A stretch of 64,000 nt of DNA, from positions 1,364,001-1,428,000 of the forward strand of contig NZ_CBDIIJ010000002.1 of assembly GCF_965279675.1 (NCBI RefSeq), given 5' to 3'. The notes under the pieces were generated by a model that ran no database searches, was not told the origin of the DNA, and saw only the letters and a list, made by a program, of their open reading frames with translations. This DNA is from Mucisphaera sp965279675. Lineage in GTDB: Bacteria; Planctomycetota; Phycisphaerae; Phycisphaerales; Phycisphaeraceae. The stretch's first letter is position 1; each line of letters starts with the position of its first letter. The position numbers were made by a program, and so were the translations under genes. Shown here piece by piece: positions 34,554 to 42,507 of this stretch.

Positions 34554-35774
34554 ATGGCCGTCTACACCTACACCGCCATCCCCGACGCCCCAGGCCAGCC
34601 GCAGACCAACCCCGTCCGCGGCACCATCATCGCCGACTCACCCAGGCAGGCCCGCGACCAACTCCGCGCCAGCGGGCTCAGCATCCGCGACATCAGCGAG
34701 CAGAAAACCGCCAGCGGCCAGTCCATCTTTGCCGCCTACCTCGCCCGACGACAGACCACCCGCGTCACCGGCTTCTTCCAGGAACTCGCCACCCTCCTCG
34801 GCGCCGGCATCCCGCTCCTCGAAGCCCTCGACACCATCGCCAAACAGCACGACGGATCGTTCCGCCAAGCGATCCTCCTCCTCTCCGATCACGTCGCCGC
34901 CGGATCCAGCCTCGCCCAGGCCATGGCCTTCCAGCCCGACCTCTTCGACGAACTGCCCCGCAGCATCGTCGAAGTCGGCGAAAACGCCGGCACCCTCGAC
35001 CAGTCCCTCCGCCGACTCGCCGACTTCCGCAGGCAGACCGCCAAACTCAAGAACCGCGTCGTCTCCGCGATGATCTACCCCTTCATCGTCGCCACCGTCG
35101 GCGTCCTCGTCAGCATCTTCCTGATGACCTTCGTCGTCCCGCAGGTCCTCACCGTCCTTGATGATTCAGGCCAGGACCTGCCCTTCGCCACCGTCGTCGT
35201 CAAAGCCACCAGCGACCTGCTCATCGGCTGGTGGTGGCTGCTGATGGCCGCCGGCCTCTCACTCATCCTGATCGCCAGCGCGATCCTCCGGACCGACGCC
35301 GGCGAGATGCTCTGGCACCGCAGCCTCCTCCGCGTCCCGATCCTCGGCGAACTCATCCGCAAGCAGGCCATCGCCCGCATGGCCATGGTCATGGCCACCC
35401 TGCTCCGCTCAGGCGTCGTCTTCGCCCGCTCCATCCAGATCGCCCGCAAGGTCGTCCGCAACCGCGTCCTCCGCGACGCCCTCGCCGCCGCCGAGCAGGC
35501 CGTCCTCTCCGGCCGCGACATCGCCGACGCCCTCGAAAACACCCGCGTCTTCCCGCCCCTGGTCATCCAGCTCTTCGCCGTCGGCCAGGCCTCCGGCCAG
35601 CTCGAGGACATGCTCGAAGGCCTCGCCGAAGACTACGATGTCCAGGTCGATATCACCGCCGGCCGGCTCACGGCCCTGCTCGAACCGCTGATGATGATCC
35701 TGCTCGCGATCACCGTCGGCTTCATCGCCTTCGCCGTCATCCTGCCCATCCTCCAGGCAGGCGACGTCCTCTAA
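34554..35774 (+). CDS. gspF: Type II secretion inner membrane platform protein GspF
   Basis: A 406-residue GspF/PilC protein with the two cytoplasmic T2SSF domains (about 70-195 and 270-395), each showing the FFQELATLLGAGIPLLEALD-like and MATLLRSGVVFARSIQIAR patterns, and three transmembrane segments at about 172-195, 222-245 and 378-402. It couples GspE to pseudopilin assembly. The gene is packed between gspE and gspG without spacer. Confidence 0.95.
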   Translation: MAVYTYTAIPDAPGQPQTNPVRGTIIADSPRQARDQLRASGLSIRDISEQKTASGQSIFAAYLARRQTTRVTGFFQELATLLGAGIPLLEALDTIAKQHDGSFRQAILLLSDHVAAGSSLAQAMAFQPDLFDELPRSIVEVGENAGTLDQSLRRLADFRRQTAKLKNRVVSAMIYPFIVATVGVLVSIFLMTFVVPQVLTVLDDSGQDLPFATVVVKATSDLLIGWWWLLMAAGLSLILIASAILRTDAGEMLWHRSLLRVPILGELIRKQAIARMAMVMATLLRSGVVFARSIQIARKVVRNRVLRDALAAAEQAVLSGRDIADALENTRVFPPLVIQLFAVGQASGQLEDMLEGLAEDYDVQVDITAGRLTALLEPLMMILLAITVGFIAFAVILPILQAGDVL

Positions 35775-35801
35775 AACCAGATGCACCCGAGGAGAAAGCT
35801 C

Positions 35802-36203
35802 ATGAACCACAGACGCATCGGACCACGCGGCTTCTCGCTCATCGAGGTGATGGTCGTCATCGTCATCATCGGCCTGCTCGCCGGCGCTGTCGCCCTCCAG
35901 GTCACCGGCTACATGGACTCGGCCGAGATCAACCTCGCCCGATCCGACATCACCACCATCATGGACGCCGTCGAGCTCTACCGGCTTGAAAACAAACGCT
36001 ACCCGACCAACGAAGAGGGCCTGTCGGTCCTGCCGATCGACAACCGCAACGATCCCTGGGGCAACCCCTACGAGTACAACAGCCCCGGGCCATCTGGCGA
36101 GCCCTACGAGATCGTGACCTACGGCTCGGACGGCCGTGAAGGCGGTGAATCGACCGCCGCGGATATCTACAGCTGGCAGGTCCGCGAAGGCAGCGGAGGC
36201 TGA
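35802..36203 (+). CDS. gspG: Major pseudopilin GspG
   Basis: A 133-residue major pseudopilin. The prepilin peptidase site is G-FSLIEVMVVIVIIGLLAG (cleavage after Gly about 10, conserved Glu5), followed by the long N-terminal helix and the GspG C-terminal calcium-binding region, with YPTNEEGLSVLPIDN and the DPWGNPYEY signature. The ATG at 35802 is right: GAGGAG stands 7 nt before it, whereas the in-frame ATG at 35781 has none. No prepilin peptidase gene (gspO) is in the window. Confidence 0.95.
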   Translation: MNHRRIGPRGFSLIEVMVVIVIIGLLAGAVALQVTGYMDSAEINLARSDITTIMDAVELYRLENKRYPTNEEGLSVLPIDNRNDPWGNPYEYNSPGPSGEPYEIVTYGSDGREGGESTAADIYSWQVREGSGG

Positions 36204-36204
36204 G

Positions 36205-36732
36205 ATGCGGTCCCGTGGCTTCACCCTGATCGAGCTCATCGCCGTCATCACCATCCTCGGACTGATGGCTGGCGCGACCGGGCTGTCCCTCATCGAGACG
36301 GCCCGTTCCGCCGCGCTCGACCGCACGATCGGGATGCTCCAGCAGGAGGACGAGCGCGCCAGGCTGGCCGCCCGACGGCTCGGACGGGAAGTCGTCCTCC
36401 GGATCGACCTTGATGAGCAGCGGCTGCAGCGCTTCACCCGCAACCCCGCAGGTGAGCTGGAGCCGGCCGCCAGCCGGAGACTCCCGGCCGGCACGCGGCT
36501 GACCGACCTGCTTGGCATGGACACGCCGGCCGATCCCGATCCCGTCATCGACCTTGTTTACGCCCGAGGCGGGCAGACCCGCACCTTCGCCTGGCAGATC
36601 GAGACCGAGCAGAACCAGCGGCTCTGGCTGCTGACCGCCGGGCTGACCGGACAGACCCGCACCCTGGAGGACCAGGACCTTGTTGAACGCTGGCTCGCCA
36701 TCCCGGCACCGCCCGGGCCTGACGCTGATTGA
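36205..36732 (+). CDS. gspH: Minor pseudopilin GspH
   Basis: A 175-residue minor pseudopilin with processing motif RG-FTLIELIAVITILGLMAG at its N terminus and a C-terminal region without strong motifs, of GspH/FimT size. The ATG at 36205 comes one base after the gspG stop. It occupies the gspH position of the operon. Its last 53 nt overlap the start of gspI. Confidence 0.85.
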   Translation: MRSRGFTLIELIAVITILGLMAGATGLSLIETARSAALDRTIGMLQQEDERARLAARRLGREVVLRIDLDEQRLQRFTRNPAGELEPAASRRLPAGTRLTDLLGMDTPADPDPVIDLVYARGGQTRTFAWQIETEQNQRLWLLTAGLTGQTRTLEDQDLVERWLAIPAPPGPDAD

Positions 36733-37096
36733 AGTCGTCGCGGCCCTGGTGATTCTCGGCACGATCCTCGCGGGGATCGTGGTCGCCCGGGCGCGCCACA
36801 TCGACCAGCTCGCCGAGGCCCGGACCCTCACGGAGCTGAGTGATGTCGCCGACCGGCTCATCACCGGCTGGTGGCTCGACCCCAACGGCCCGCCCGTTAA
36901 CGCTCAGGGCAGCCTGTCCGGCGACGCGCAGCCCGGAGCCTCCGACGGCGACGGCATCACCTGGCGCACCTCGCTGGTCCCGAACCGTGGCCTCGAAGAC
37001 CTGGCCCTCCGTTCCCTGCGGATCGAGGTGGTCCAGGGCGAGACGGTTCTCGCCGTCGAGCTCGCGCTGCCCGCTGAGACGGAGGCCGAGCGATGA
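36680..37096 (+). CDS. gspI: Minor pseudopilin GspI
   Basis: A 138-residue minor pseudopilin with prepilin motif PG-LTLIEVVAALVILGTILAG (Glu5 conserved) and a short globular C-terminal region, as expected for GspI. Translation must start at TTG 36680 or 36683, with GGAGG about 10 nt upstream, since no ATG or GTG exists before the processing site in this frame. The gene therefore overlaps gspH by about 50 nt and ends with an ATGA overlap with gspJ. Confidence 0.83.
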   Translation: MLNAGSPSRHRPGLTLIEVVAALVILGTILAGIVVARARHIDQLAEARTLTELSDVADRLITGWWLDPNGPPVNAQGSLSGDAQPGASDGDGITWRTSLVPNRGLEDLALRSLRIEVVQGETVLAVELALPAETEAER

Positions 37097-37734
37097 ACCT
37101 CTCCTCGCCCCGCGGCTTCACCCTTCTCGAACTCCTGCTGGCCTCGACGCTCATCACGCTCATCCTGCTCGCGGTCGCGACGATCCTGACCCGCTTCGCC
37201 GTCGACCCGACGCTCCCGGCGTCCACCGACCGCCCGGCGCAGCTCGAAGCGGTCTTCGATTTGCTCGAACGGGATCTGGCGATGGCGGACGTGATCCGCT
37301 GGGAAAGCGATGGCTCGCTGGTGCTGGAGGGGTTGGTGGGGTTGGATGGGGTGACGCGGGAGCGTCGGGATCTGCCGGCTCGGGTGCGTTATGTGCTTGA
37401 TGGGCAAGGGGATGAGCGTGCTTTGTTGCGGATGCAGAGGGGGTATGACGGGGTTGGGTTTGTGGATGTGCTGGTTTGGGGGGCTGGTTCGGTTTTGCTC
37501 GAACCGGGGCTCAAACGGACGAAAACGATCGGGAACGGGTCGGAAACGGGCGCGCAACTCGTTGATTATCCGGCGATTGATCTGAACCCGAGCGGGTCTG
37601 CGCTGCTGATTGTTCGAGATTCTCGCATGTTGGAGGAGCTGTCGACGGCTTACAGTGCGGCTTCGGCGTGGCGGGTACGGCTGGCTGATAAGGGGGGCAC
37701 GTGGTTGCTGGACCGATGGGCGGTGGTGCGATGA
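37093..37734 (+). CDS. gspJ: Minor pseudopilin GspJ
   Basis: A 213-residue minor pseudopilin with the processing site RG-FTLLELLLASTLITLILL, and a C-terminal domain longer than in GspI, as in GspJ. Start ATG 37093 and stop 37734 are both shared as ATGA with the neighbours. The gene carries the sharp base-composition switch of the window: its first 55 codons prefer C at third position, the rest G or T. Reading frame and protein continue intact across it, so this is not a fusion or assembly artefact that breaks the gene. Confidence 0.88.
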   Translation: MNLSSPRGFTLLELLLASTLITLILLAVATILTRFAVDPTLPASTDRPAQLEAVFDLLERDLAMADVIRWESDGSLVLEGLVGLDGVTRERRDLPARVRYVLDGQGDERALLRMQRGYDGVGFVDVLVWGAGSVLLEPGLKRTKTIGNGSETGAQLVDYPAIDLNPSGSALLIVRDSRMLEELSTAYSAASAWRVRLADKGGTWLLDRWAVVR

Positions 37735-38675
37735 GGTCGGGTGTGGCTGCGTCTGAGCGTGGGTTTGCGTTGCTGCTGGTGGTGGTGCTGGTGATGGTTT
37801 GTGGTGTGATGCTTTCGGGGTTTGCGGGGCGGAGTGGGGGCGAGGCGCTGGTCGCGAGGGATCGGGTGGAAGATCTTCAGCGGCGGTGGGCTTCGATCAG
37901 TCTGCGGGAAGCGCTGTTGCCGTCGGTAGAGGCTTTGCTGCGTGAAGCTGAGGGTCGAGCGGATGAGGGAGCGGAAGGTGACGTCGCCAACTCTCCCTCC
38001 AGATCGGTGCTAGGTGGTACGCGGCTGGCTGGTGGTGCGGTGGGTGAGCTGCGGGTGGTGGTGTCGCTGGGTGGTTTGGCGCACGAGTTGGTGTTGACGG
38101 ATGAGCAGGCTCGGGTGCGTGTGGATCGGTTGCTGTCGGATCGGGGGAGGTTGGCGGCTGAGGCGGAGGTGGCGCGGCTGCTGGGTGGTCGTCGTTTGGG
38201 GATGCGGGTGTCGTTGTCGCCGGTGGTGATGGCGGCTGGCGGGGAGCCTGAGGTGTCGGGTTACGGTCAGGTGTTTGCGGCGGTGCTGCCGGAGCGGCTG
38301 GTGGGTTCGGGTGTGGGTGATGGGGTGGCTGGGGGTGGGGTGACGTGCTGGGGTGATGGGCGGTTGAATGTGCAGCGGGCGGATGAGGCGGCGATCCAGC
38401 TGGTTTGCGAAGGGTTGTTGGGTGAGGCTGGTGTGCAGGCGTTGCTGGCGGGGCGGGATCGGGATGCTTTTGCGTCTCTGGAAGAGCTGCTTCGTGGGGT
38501 GGGCGGGATGCACCCGTTGCTGCGTGGGGAGTTGGAGGGGGTGTTGACGGATCGTTCGGGGTGTCATGGGGTTTGGGTGGTGAGTCGGGGTCGCCAGCGG
38601 GATTGGGTTACGCTTAGCGTCGCGCGTCGCGGCGAGGATGGCGGCCTGCTCGGGCGTGTGGATTTTGCGTGGTGA
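37731..38675 (+). CDS. gspK: Minor pseudopilin GspK (GspK-like)
   Basis: A 314-residue protein with a prepilin-type N terminus, ERG-FALLLVVVLVMVCGVMLSG, that lacks the usual Glu5, as is characteristic of GspK. The middle part has two helix-hairpin-helix-like segments (LTDEQARVRVDRLLSDRGRL and DAFASLEELLRGVGGM), typical for GspK. It starts at 37731, inside the stop of gspJ. GspK caps the pseudopilus tip with GspI and GspJ. Confidence 0.85.
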   Translation: MRSGVAASERGFALLLVVVLVMVCGVMLSGFAGRSGGEALVARDRVEDLQRRWASISLREALLPSVEALLREAEGRADEGAEGDVANSPSRSVLGGTRLAGGAVGELRVVVSLGGLAHELVLTDEQARVRVDRLLSDRGRLAAEAEVARLLGGRRLGMRVSLSPVVMAAGGEPEVSGYGQVFAAVLPERLVGSGVGDGVAGGGVTCWGDGRLNVQRADEAAIQLVCEGLLGEAGVQALLAGRDRDAFASLEELLRGVGGMHPLLRGELEGVLTDRSGCHGVWVVSRGRQRDWVTLSVARRGEDGGLLGRVDFAW

Positions 38676-39187
38676 TGATGCGACTACAGCGGCAGCGACA
38701 GTTGATGTTTCTGGCTTCGGCACTGATGGTGCTGGGTGCTGTGGGTGTGGTGGTGTGGGGGGTGATGTCGCCTGTGTCGATTGCGGAAGAAGTGGGTGTG
38801 GATGGTGGGTCCCAACCAGTCGCATCGGGGGATGGGGCGTCCGAGGAGGTTGGGGTGGCGGGGCCCGGGGTGGAGGCGTTGCTGGCGGTGGGTTCGTTCG
38901 ACTGGCAGCGGCCGCTTTTTGATGTGGCCGGGCCGGCGGCGGCGACGGCGGTGGAGGTTTCGCCAGTGTCGCTGATCGGGACGATCGAGGAGTCGGGTTT
39001 TACTTTGGCGGTGCTGCGGACGGCGGATGGCCGGACGGAGATCCGGGGTGTGGGTGAGTCGTTCGAGGCGGGGGGCGGCGCGGTGCGGGTGCGTTCGATT
39101 GAGGGGCGTGTGGTGATGGTGGAGGCGGGTGGTCGGGTGTTTTCGTTGTCGCTGCCTGATCGGGAGGGGGGTGGGGTCGATGGCTGA
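38675..39187 (+). CDS. GspC-like inner membrane protein of the secretion system
   Basis: A 170-residue bitopic protein: a short basic N terminus, one membrane helix (about 10-32: MFLASALMVLGAVGVVVWGV), a low-complexity Gly/Val linker, and a C-terminal domain from about 95 (LIGTIEESGFTLAVLRTADG, VVMVEAGGRVFSLSLP) that resembles the homology region of GspC, the part that docks on GspD. It lies between gspK and gspL, which is not the usual gspC place (before gspD). Start ATG 38675 overlaps the gspK stop (TGATG). The GspC identity is likely but not certain. Confidence 0.6.
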   Translation: MMRLQRQRQLMFLASALMVLGAVGVVVWGVMSPVSIAEEVGVDGGSQPVASGDGASEEVGVAGPGVEALLAVGSFDWQRPLFDVAGPAAATAVEVSPVSLIGTIEESGFTLAVLRTADGRTEIRGVGESFEAGGGAVRVRSIEGRVVMVEAGGRVFSLSLPDREGGGVDG

Positions 39188-40487
39188 GGGTGTGCTGCTT
39201 CTTGGTGAAGATGTCTGGCGGTTGGGGATGACGGGGGAGGGCGGTGTGGCGGGTGTGTCGTGGCGTGAGGCGGCGGTGGATGGGTCTTCGGCGGAGGCGG
39301 TGCTTGAGCGGCTGTTTGAGGGGGCTGGGGATGTGGATCGCGTGGTGGTGTCGCTGGCGTCTTCGTGGTGCCTGGTTGCGCGGGTGTCGACGGAGGGCTT
39401 GGACCGTTCCCGGCGTTCGGCGGAGTTGCTGTACCGGCTGGAGGAGGTTTTGCCGGTGAGTGCGGAGGAGATTGAGGCTGACTTTGTGCATCACGATGGG
39501 TGGTCGCTAGGGGTTTGCTGTGTGGTCAAGCGGGTAAGCGGGGTGTTGTCCTGGCTGGAGGCGCGGGGGATTTCGGCCCCGCATCTGGTGCCTGCGTCGT
39601 TGCTGGTGGGTGATGCGCTTCGGTCGCGGGAGGTCGGGTCGGCGGTGCTGGCGGAGCCGGCGGTGGAGGGTTGGGGTGTGGACGTGTTGTCTTGGTCGGG
39701 TGAGGGGTCGCTGGCTGGATGGCGCTGGCTGGGCGGGGATTGGGAGGCCGCGCGATCGGCGGTGGCGGCGGTTTCGGATAAGGGCCGGGCTGTGGTGGTG
39801 GTGGGGTGTTCGGCGGGGGATGTGGGTCTGGACGAGGCGGGGGTGGTGAAGGGCGGAGGGTCTTATCTGGATCTGTTGCTGGCGGGTGCGCGTTCGTTGC
39901 TTTCGGAGCCATCGGTGGCGGCGGTTGAGCTTCGTCGGGGGTCGTTGGCGGCGAAGGACTGGTTTGTGTCGTATCGGGGGCCGGTGGTTTCGGTGGTGGT
40001 TGCGGCGGTGCTGCTGATGCTGAGTGTGGCGGGTGTGTCGGTGTGGCGGGGTCAGGCTTATGCGTTGGAGGCCGAGCGGTTGCGCGGTGAGCAGGAGCGG
40101 GCGTTTGCGGAGGCGTTTCCGGGTCAGCGTGTGCCGGTGAGCATTGTGTCTCGCTTGGAGAGTGAGTCGCGTCGGCTGGCGGGTGTGAGTGGTCGCGGTG
40201 AGGGTGGTGCGGGTGATGAGGCTTTGCGTGAGGCTTCGGCGTTGGATCGGCTTTATGGTGTCTTGTCGTCGCTGCCGATGGACCTGCGGTTCCGGGTGCT
40301 GTCGCTGCGTGTGGGTCCGGATCGTGTGACGGTGGGTGGGGAGGCGCGATCGCACGGTGATGCGGAGCAGCTGGTGCGGGCGCTGCGATCGGGAGGTGTG
40401 TTTGAGGTGGACCCGCCTCGGACGCAGACGCGGTCAGAGGGTGGGGTGACGTACTCGTTCGAGGCACGTGTTGGGGAGGGCGGCTGA
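39180..40487 (+). CDS. GspL-like inner membrane protein
   Basis: A 435-residue protein with a cytoplasmic ASKHA-like domain (about 1-260; GVLLLGEDVWRLGMTGEGG, RVVVSLASSWCLVARV), one membrane helix near 272-292 (VVSVVVAAVLLMLSVAGVSV), and a periplasmic ferredoxin-like domain at the end (LRFRVLSLRVGPDRVTVGG). The layout matches GspL (or a PilM-PilN fusion), which recruits GspE and binds GspM. It overlaps the previous gene by 8 nt and shares TGATG with gspM. Confidence 0.75.
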   Translation: MAEGVLLLGEDVWRLGMTGEGGVAGVSWREAAVDGSSAEAVLERLFEGAGDVDRVVVSLASSWCLVARVSTEGLDRSRRSAELLYRLEEVLPVSAEEIEADFVHHDGWSLGVCCVVKRVSGVLSWLEARGISAPHLVPASLLVGDALRSREVGSAVLAEPAVEGWGVDVLSWSGEGSLAGWRWLGGDWEAARSAVAAVSDKGRAVVVVGCSAGDVGLDEAGVVKGGGSYLDLLLAGARSLLSEPSVAAVELRRGSLAAKDWFVSYRGPVVSVVVAAVLLMLSVAGVSVWRGQAYALEAERLRGEQERAFAEAFPGQRVPVSIVSRLESESRRLAGVSGRGEGGAGDEALREASALDRLYGVLSSLPMDLRFRVLSLRVGPDRVTVGGEARSHGDAEQLVRALRSGGVFEVDPPRTQTRSEGGVTYSFEARVGEGG

Positions 40488-41011
40488 TGTCGGGTGTGCG
40501 TTTCGTCCAGGTCGGTCTTGGTGTGGGGTTGTTGGTGCTGTTGGTGGCGACGTTGTGGTCGGTGTGGTGGATGGCGGGTCAGCGTGCTGCGGCGCTGCGG
40601 GAGTCGTCGTCGCTGGCTCGGAGTCTTGTGCTGGTCGATCGGATTGCGGCGCTGCGGGCGGAGCCGGCGATCGCGTCGGCGGAGGATGTGGGGGTTCAGG
40701 CGTTGGGTGTGCAGGTGGAGTCGGCGATGTCGGCGGCGGGGATTGAGGCGCGTCGGTTGGAGGGGATTTTTCCTCAGGCGTCCCGTCGGCTGACGGGTTT
40801 GCCTTATGAGATGAAGCCAACGATGTTGTCGCTACGGGGTGTGGAGCTTCGGCGTCTGATGGTGTTTCTGGATCGTCTTCGTCGGCAGCCGGGTCTGAAT
40901 GTGCGTGAGCTGGATCTGACGGCTGCGCGGGGTGAGGGGGCGTCGGGTCTGTGGGATTTTCAGACGACGCTGACGTATCTTATTTTTGCTCCGGACGGGG
41001 AGGGTCGTTAA
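40487..41011 (+). CDS. GspM-like inner membrane protein
   Basis: A 174-residue bitopic protein with a membrane helix at about 10-30 (VGLGVGLLVLLVATLWSVWW), a coiled coil (35-60), and a small periplasmic alpha-beta domain (SLRGVELRRLMVFLDRLRRQ). Size, topology and place after gspL fit GspM, or PilO of type IV pili, which interacts with GspL. Identity rests mainly on order and topology. Confidence 0.68.
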   Translation: MSGVRFVQVGLGVGLLVLLVATLWSVWWMAGQRAAALRESSSLARSLVLVDRIAALRAEPAIASAEDVGVQALGVQVESAMSAAGIEARRLEGIFPQASRRLTGLPYEMKPTMLSLRGVELRRLMVFLDRLRRQPGLNVRELDLTAARGEGASGLWDFQTTLTYLIFAPDGEGR

Positions 41012-41013
41012 GG

Positions 41014-41637
41014 ATGCGTGCTGTTTTGAAGAAGCGTCGATTGTGGCTGTCGGGTGTATGGATGGTTTGTCTGGCGCTCTGGCCGGTGGGTTGTGCGACG
41101 TCTTCGGAGTCGGGGCCGGAGACGACGACGTACCGCACGGTGCGGACTTCGCCTGACCGGGATACGGAGGCGGCTCGTCGGCATCATGAGAAGGGTTTGG
41201 AGGCGTTGGCGGAGGGTGATCTGGAGAAGGCGCGGTCGGCGTTTGAGCGGGCGTTGGAGGCGGATGTTGCGTTCGGGCCGGCGCACAACAATCTGGGGAA
41301 GGTGCTTTATCAGCAGAAGGATTTTTATCAGGCGGCGTGGGAGTTTGAGTACGCGCGGGCGTTGATGCCGAATCGGTCGGAGCCGCTGAACAATCTTGGG
41401 TTGGTGCTGGAGAAGAGTGGTGAGTTGGACCGTGCGGTGGAGAGTTATCGCGCGGCGTTGTTTATTGACTCGGAGAATCTGCAGACGGTGGGGAATCTGG
41501 CGCGGGCGTTGTATCAGCGTGGTGATCGCGGGGAGGAGTTGGTGTTGCTGCTGGAGCGGTTGTTGGCTGAGGATCAGCGGGCGGACTGGAAGGTCTGGGC
41601 GCAGGGGGTGTTGTTGTCGTTACGCGGGTCGATGTGA
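41014..41637 (+). CDS. TPR lipoprotein at the end of the secretion operon
   Basis: A 207-residue predicted lipoprotein: signal peptide with lipobox ending PVGC (Cys about 27), then four or five tetratricopeptide repeats (ARRHHEKGLEALAEGDLEKA, GPAHNNLGKVLYQQKDFYQA, SEPLNNLGLVLEKSGELDRA). It follows gspM by 2 nt. TPR lipoproteins of this size (PilF/PilW) act as pilotins for secretins, and no GspS pilotin is otherwise present, so a pilotin role for GspD is a fair guess. The 3' end overlaps the convergent ROK gene by 18 nt. Confidence 0.72.
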   Translation: MRAVLKKRRLWLSGVWMVCLALWPVGCATSSESGPETTTYRTVRTSPDRDTEAARRHHEKGLEALAEGDLEKARSAFERALEADVAFGPAHNNLGKVLYQQKDFYQAAWEFEYARALMPNRSEPLNNLGLVLEKSGELDRAVESYRAALFIDSENLQTVGNLARALYQRGDRGEELVLLLERLLAEDQRADWKVWAQGVLLSLRGSM

Positions 41638-42504
41638 GGTCTGGCTGGCGTGGTGGGCGGCGCCGATGGCGGCGGCGAAGCGTCCGACCTTGGTGAAGCG
41701 GTAGTTGACTTGTCCGGGGGCGGCGGGGCTGATGTCGTTGTGGACGGCGGTTTTGATGTGGTCGAGGTGGTGTTCGATGAGGGGAGCGACGCCACCCATG
41801 AAGACGATTTCGTCGGGTCGGTAGATGACGAGGAAGGTGCGGATTCCTCGGGCGAGGGCGTCGAGTCCGCGGTGGACGCGGGGGTGGGTGAGGGCGGCCT
41901 GGAGTTCTTCGGGTGTTTCGAGGGGGACGCCATCGTCGTTGAGTCCGCGGGCGCCGATGTAGGCTTCGAGGGCGCCGCGGCCGGCTCCTGGGGTTTGGGG
42001 CGGGTTGGGGTCGGTGCCGGAGACGTCGATGTGTCCGAGGTGTCCGGGGGTTCCGCGGGTGACGATGAGGGGGATGCCGGCGTCGAGGACGGCGCCGCCC
42101 AGGCCGGTGCCGATTGAGAGGTAGAGGGAGCGTTTGGTGGTGGGGTTGTTGTGGTGGTCGGCGATGGCGGCGGCGACGGCGTCGGTGCAGAGGGCGATGG
42201 TTTGGGCTTCGGGGAAGAGGGTTTGTGTCCAATCGTTGAGGTTGCGTCCGATGAGGGCAGGCATGTTGGCGGCGGCTTCGAGGACGCCTTGGGCGTTGAC
42301 GGGTCCGGGGACGCAGAGGCCGACGCGTTGGATTTGTGTGGGGTCGGTGAGGGTGGCAGCGGTTTGCTGGATGGCGTTGGCGAGGTTTTCGGCGGAGGGT
42401 TCGCGGTAGGTATCGGTGCGTGCGGTGGCGGGTGGTTGATCGTCCTGGATCAGTGCGAGTTTGGTGGCGGTCCCGCCTATGTCGATGCCGAGTGTGGTCG
42501 GCAT
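41620..42504 (-). CDS. ROK-family sugar kinase lacking the zinc-binding motif
   Basis: A 294-residue ROK protein. ATP-binding motif 1 is GIDIGGTATKLAL (6-18), with LSIGTGLGGAVLD and LGHID (about 131-157) as the other family motifs. The cysteine-rich zinc motif (CxCGxxGCxE) of most ROK kinases is replaced by GAGRGALEAYIGARG, so it belongs to the zinc-less branch. It would phosphorylate a hexose or an amino sugar such as GlcNAc or MurNAc; the substrate is not readable. It is the last gene of an operon with the VanX-type dipeptidase (3 nt upstream) and the sodium symporter. Confidence 0.85.
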   Translation of the reverse strand: MPTTLGIDIGGTATKLALIQDDQPPATARTDTYREPSAENLANAIQQTAATLTDPTQIQRVGLCVPGPVNAQGVLEAAANMPALIGRNLNDWTQTLFPEAQTIALCTDAVAAAIADHHNNPTTKRSLYLSIGTGLGGAVLDAGIPLIVTRGTPGHLGHIDVSGTDPNPPQTPGAGRGALEAYIGARGLNDDGVPLETPEELQAALTHPRVHRGLDALARGIRTFLVIYRPDEIVFMGGVAPLIEHHLDHIKTAVHNDISPAAPGQVNYRFTKVGRFAAAIGAAHHASQTSHRPA

Positions 42505-42507
42505 GGC

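Noticed and set aside
37450..39340. Several TGTGGAT words resembling half of a DnaA box (near 37456, 38118, 38655, 38798 and 39330)
   Set aside because: They lie in coding DNA where the G/T-rich codon use makes TGTGGAT common; none is a full 9-mer TGTGGATAA and no AT-rich unwinding region is nearby.
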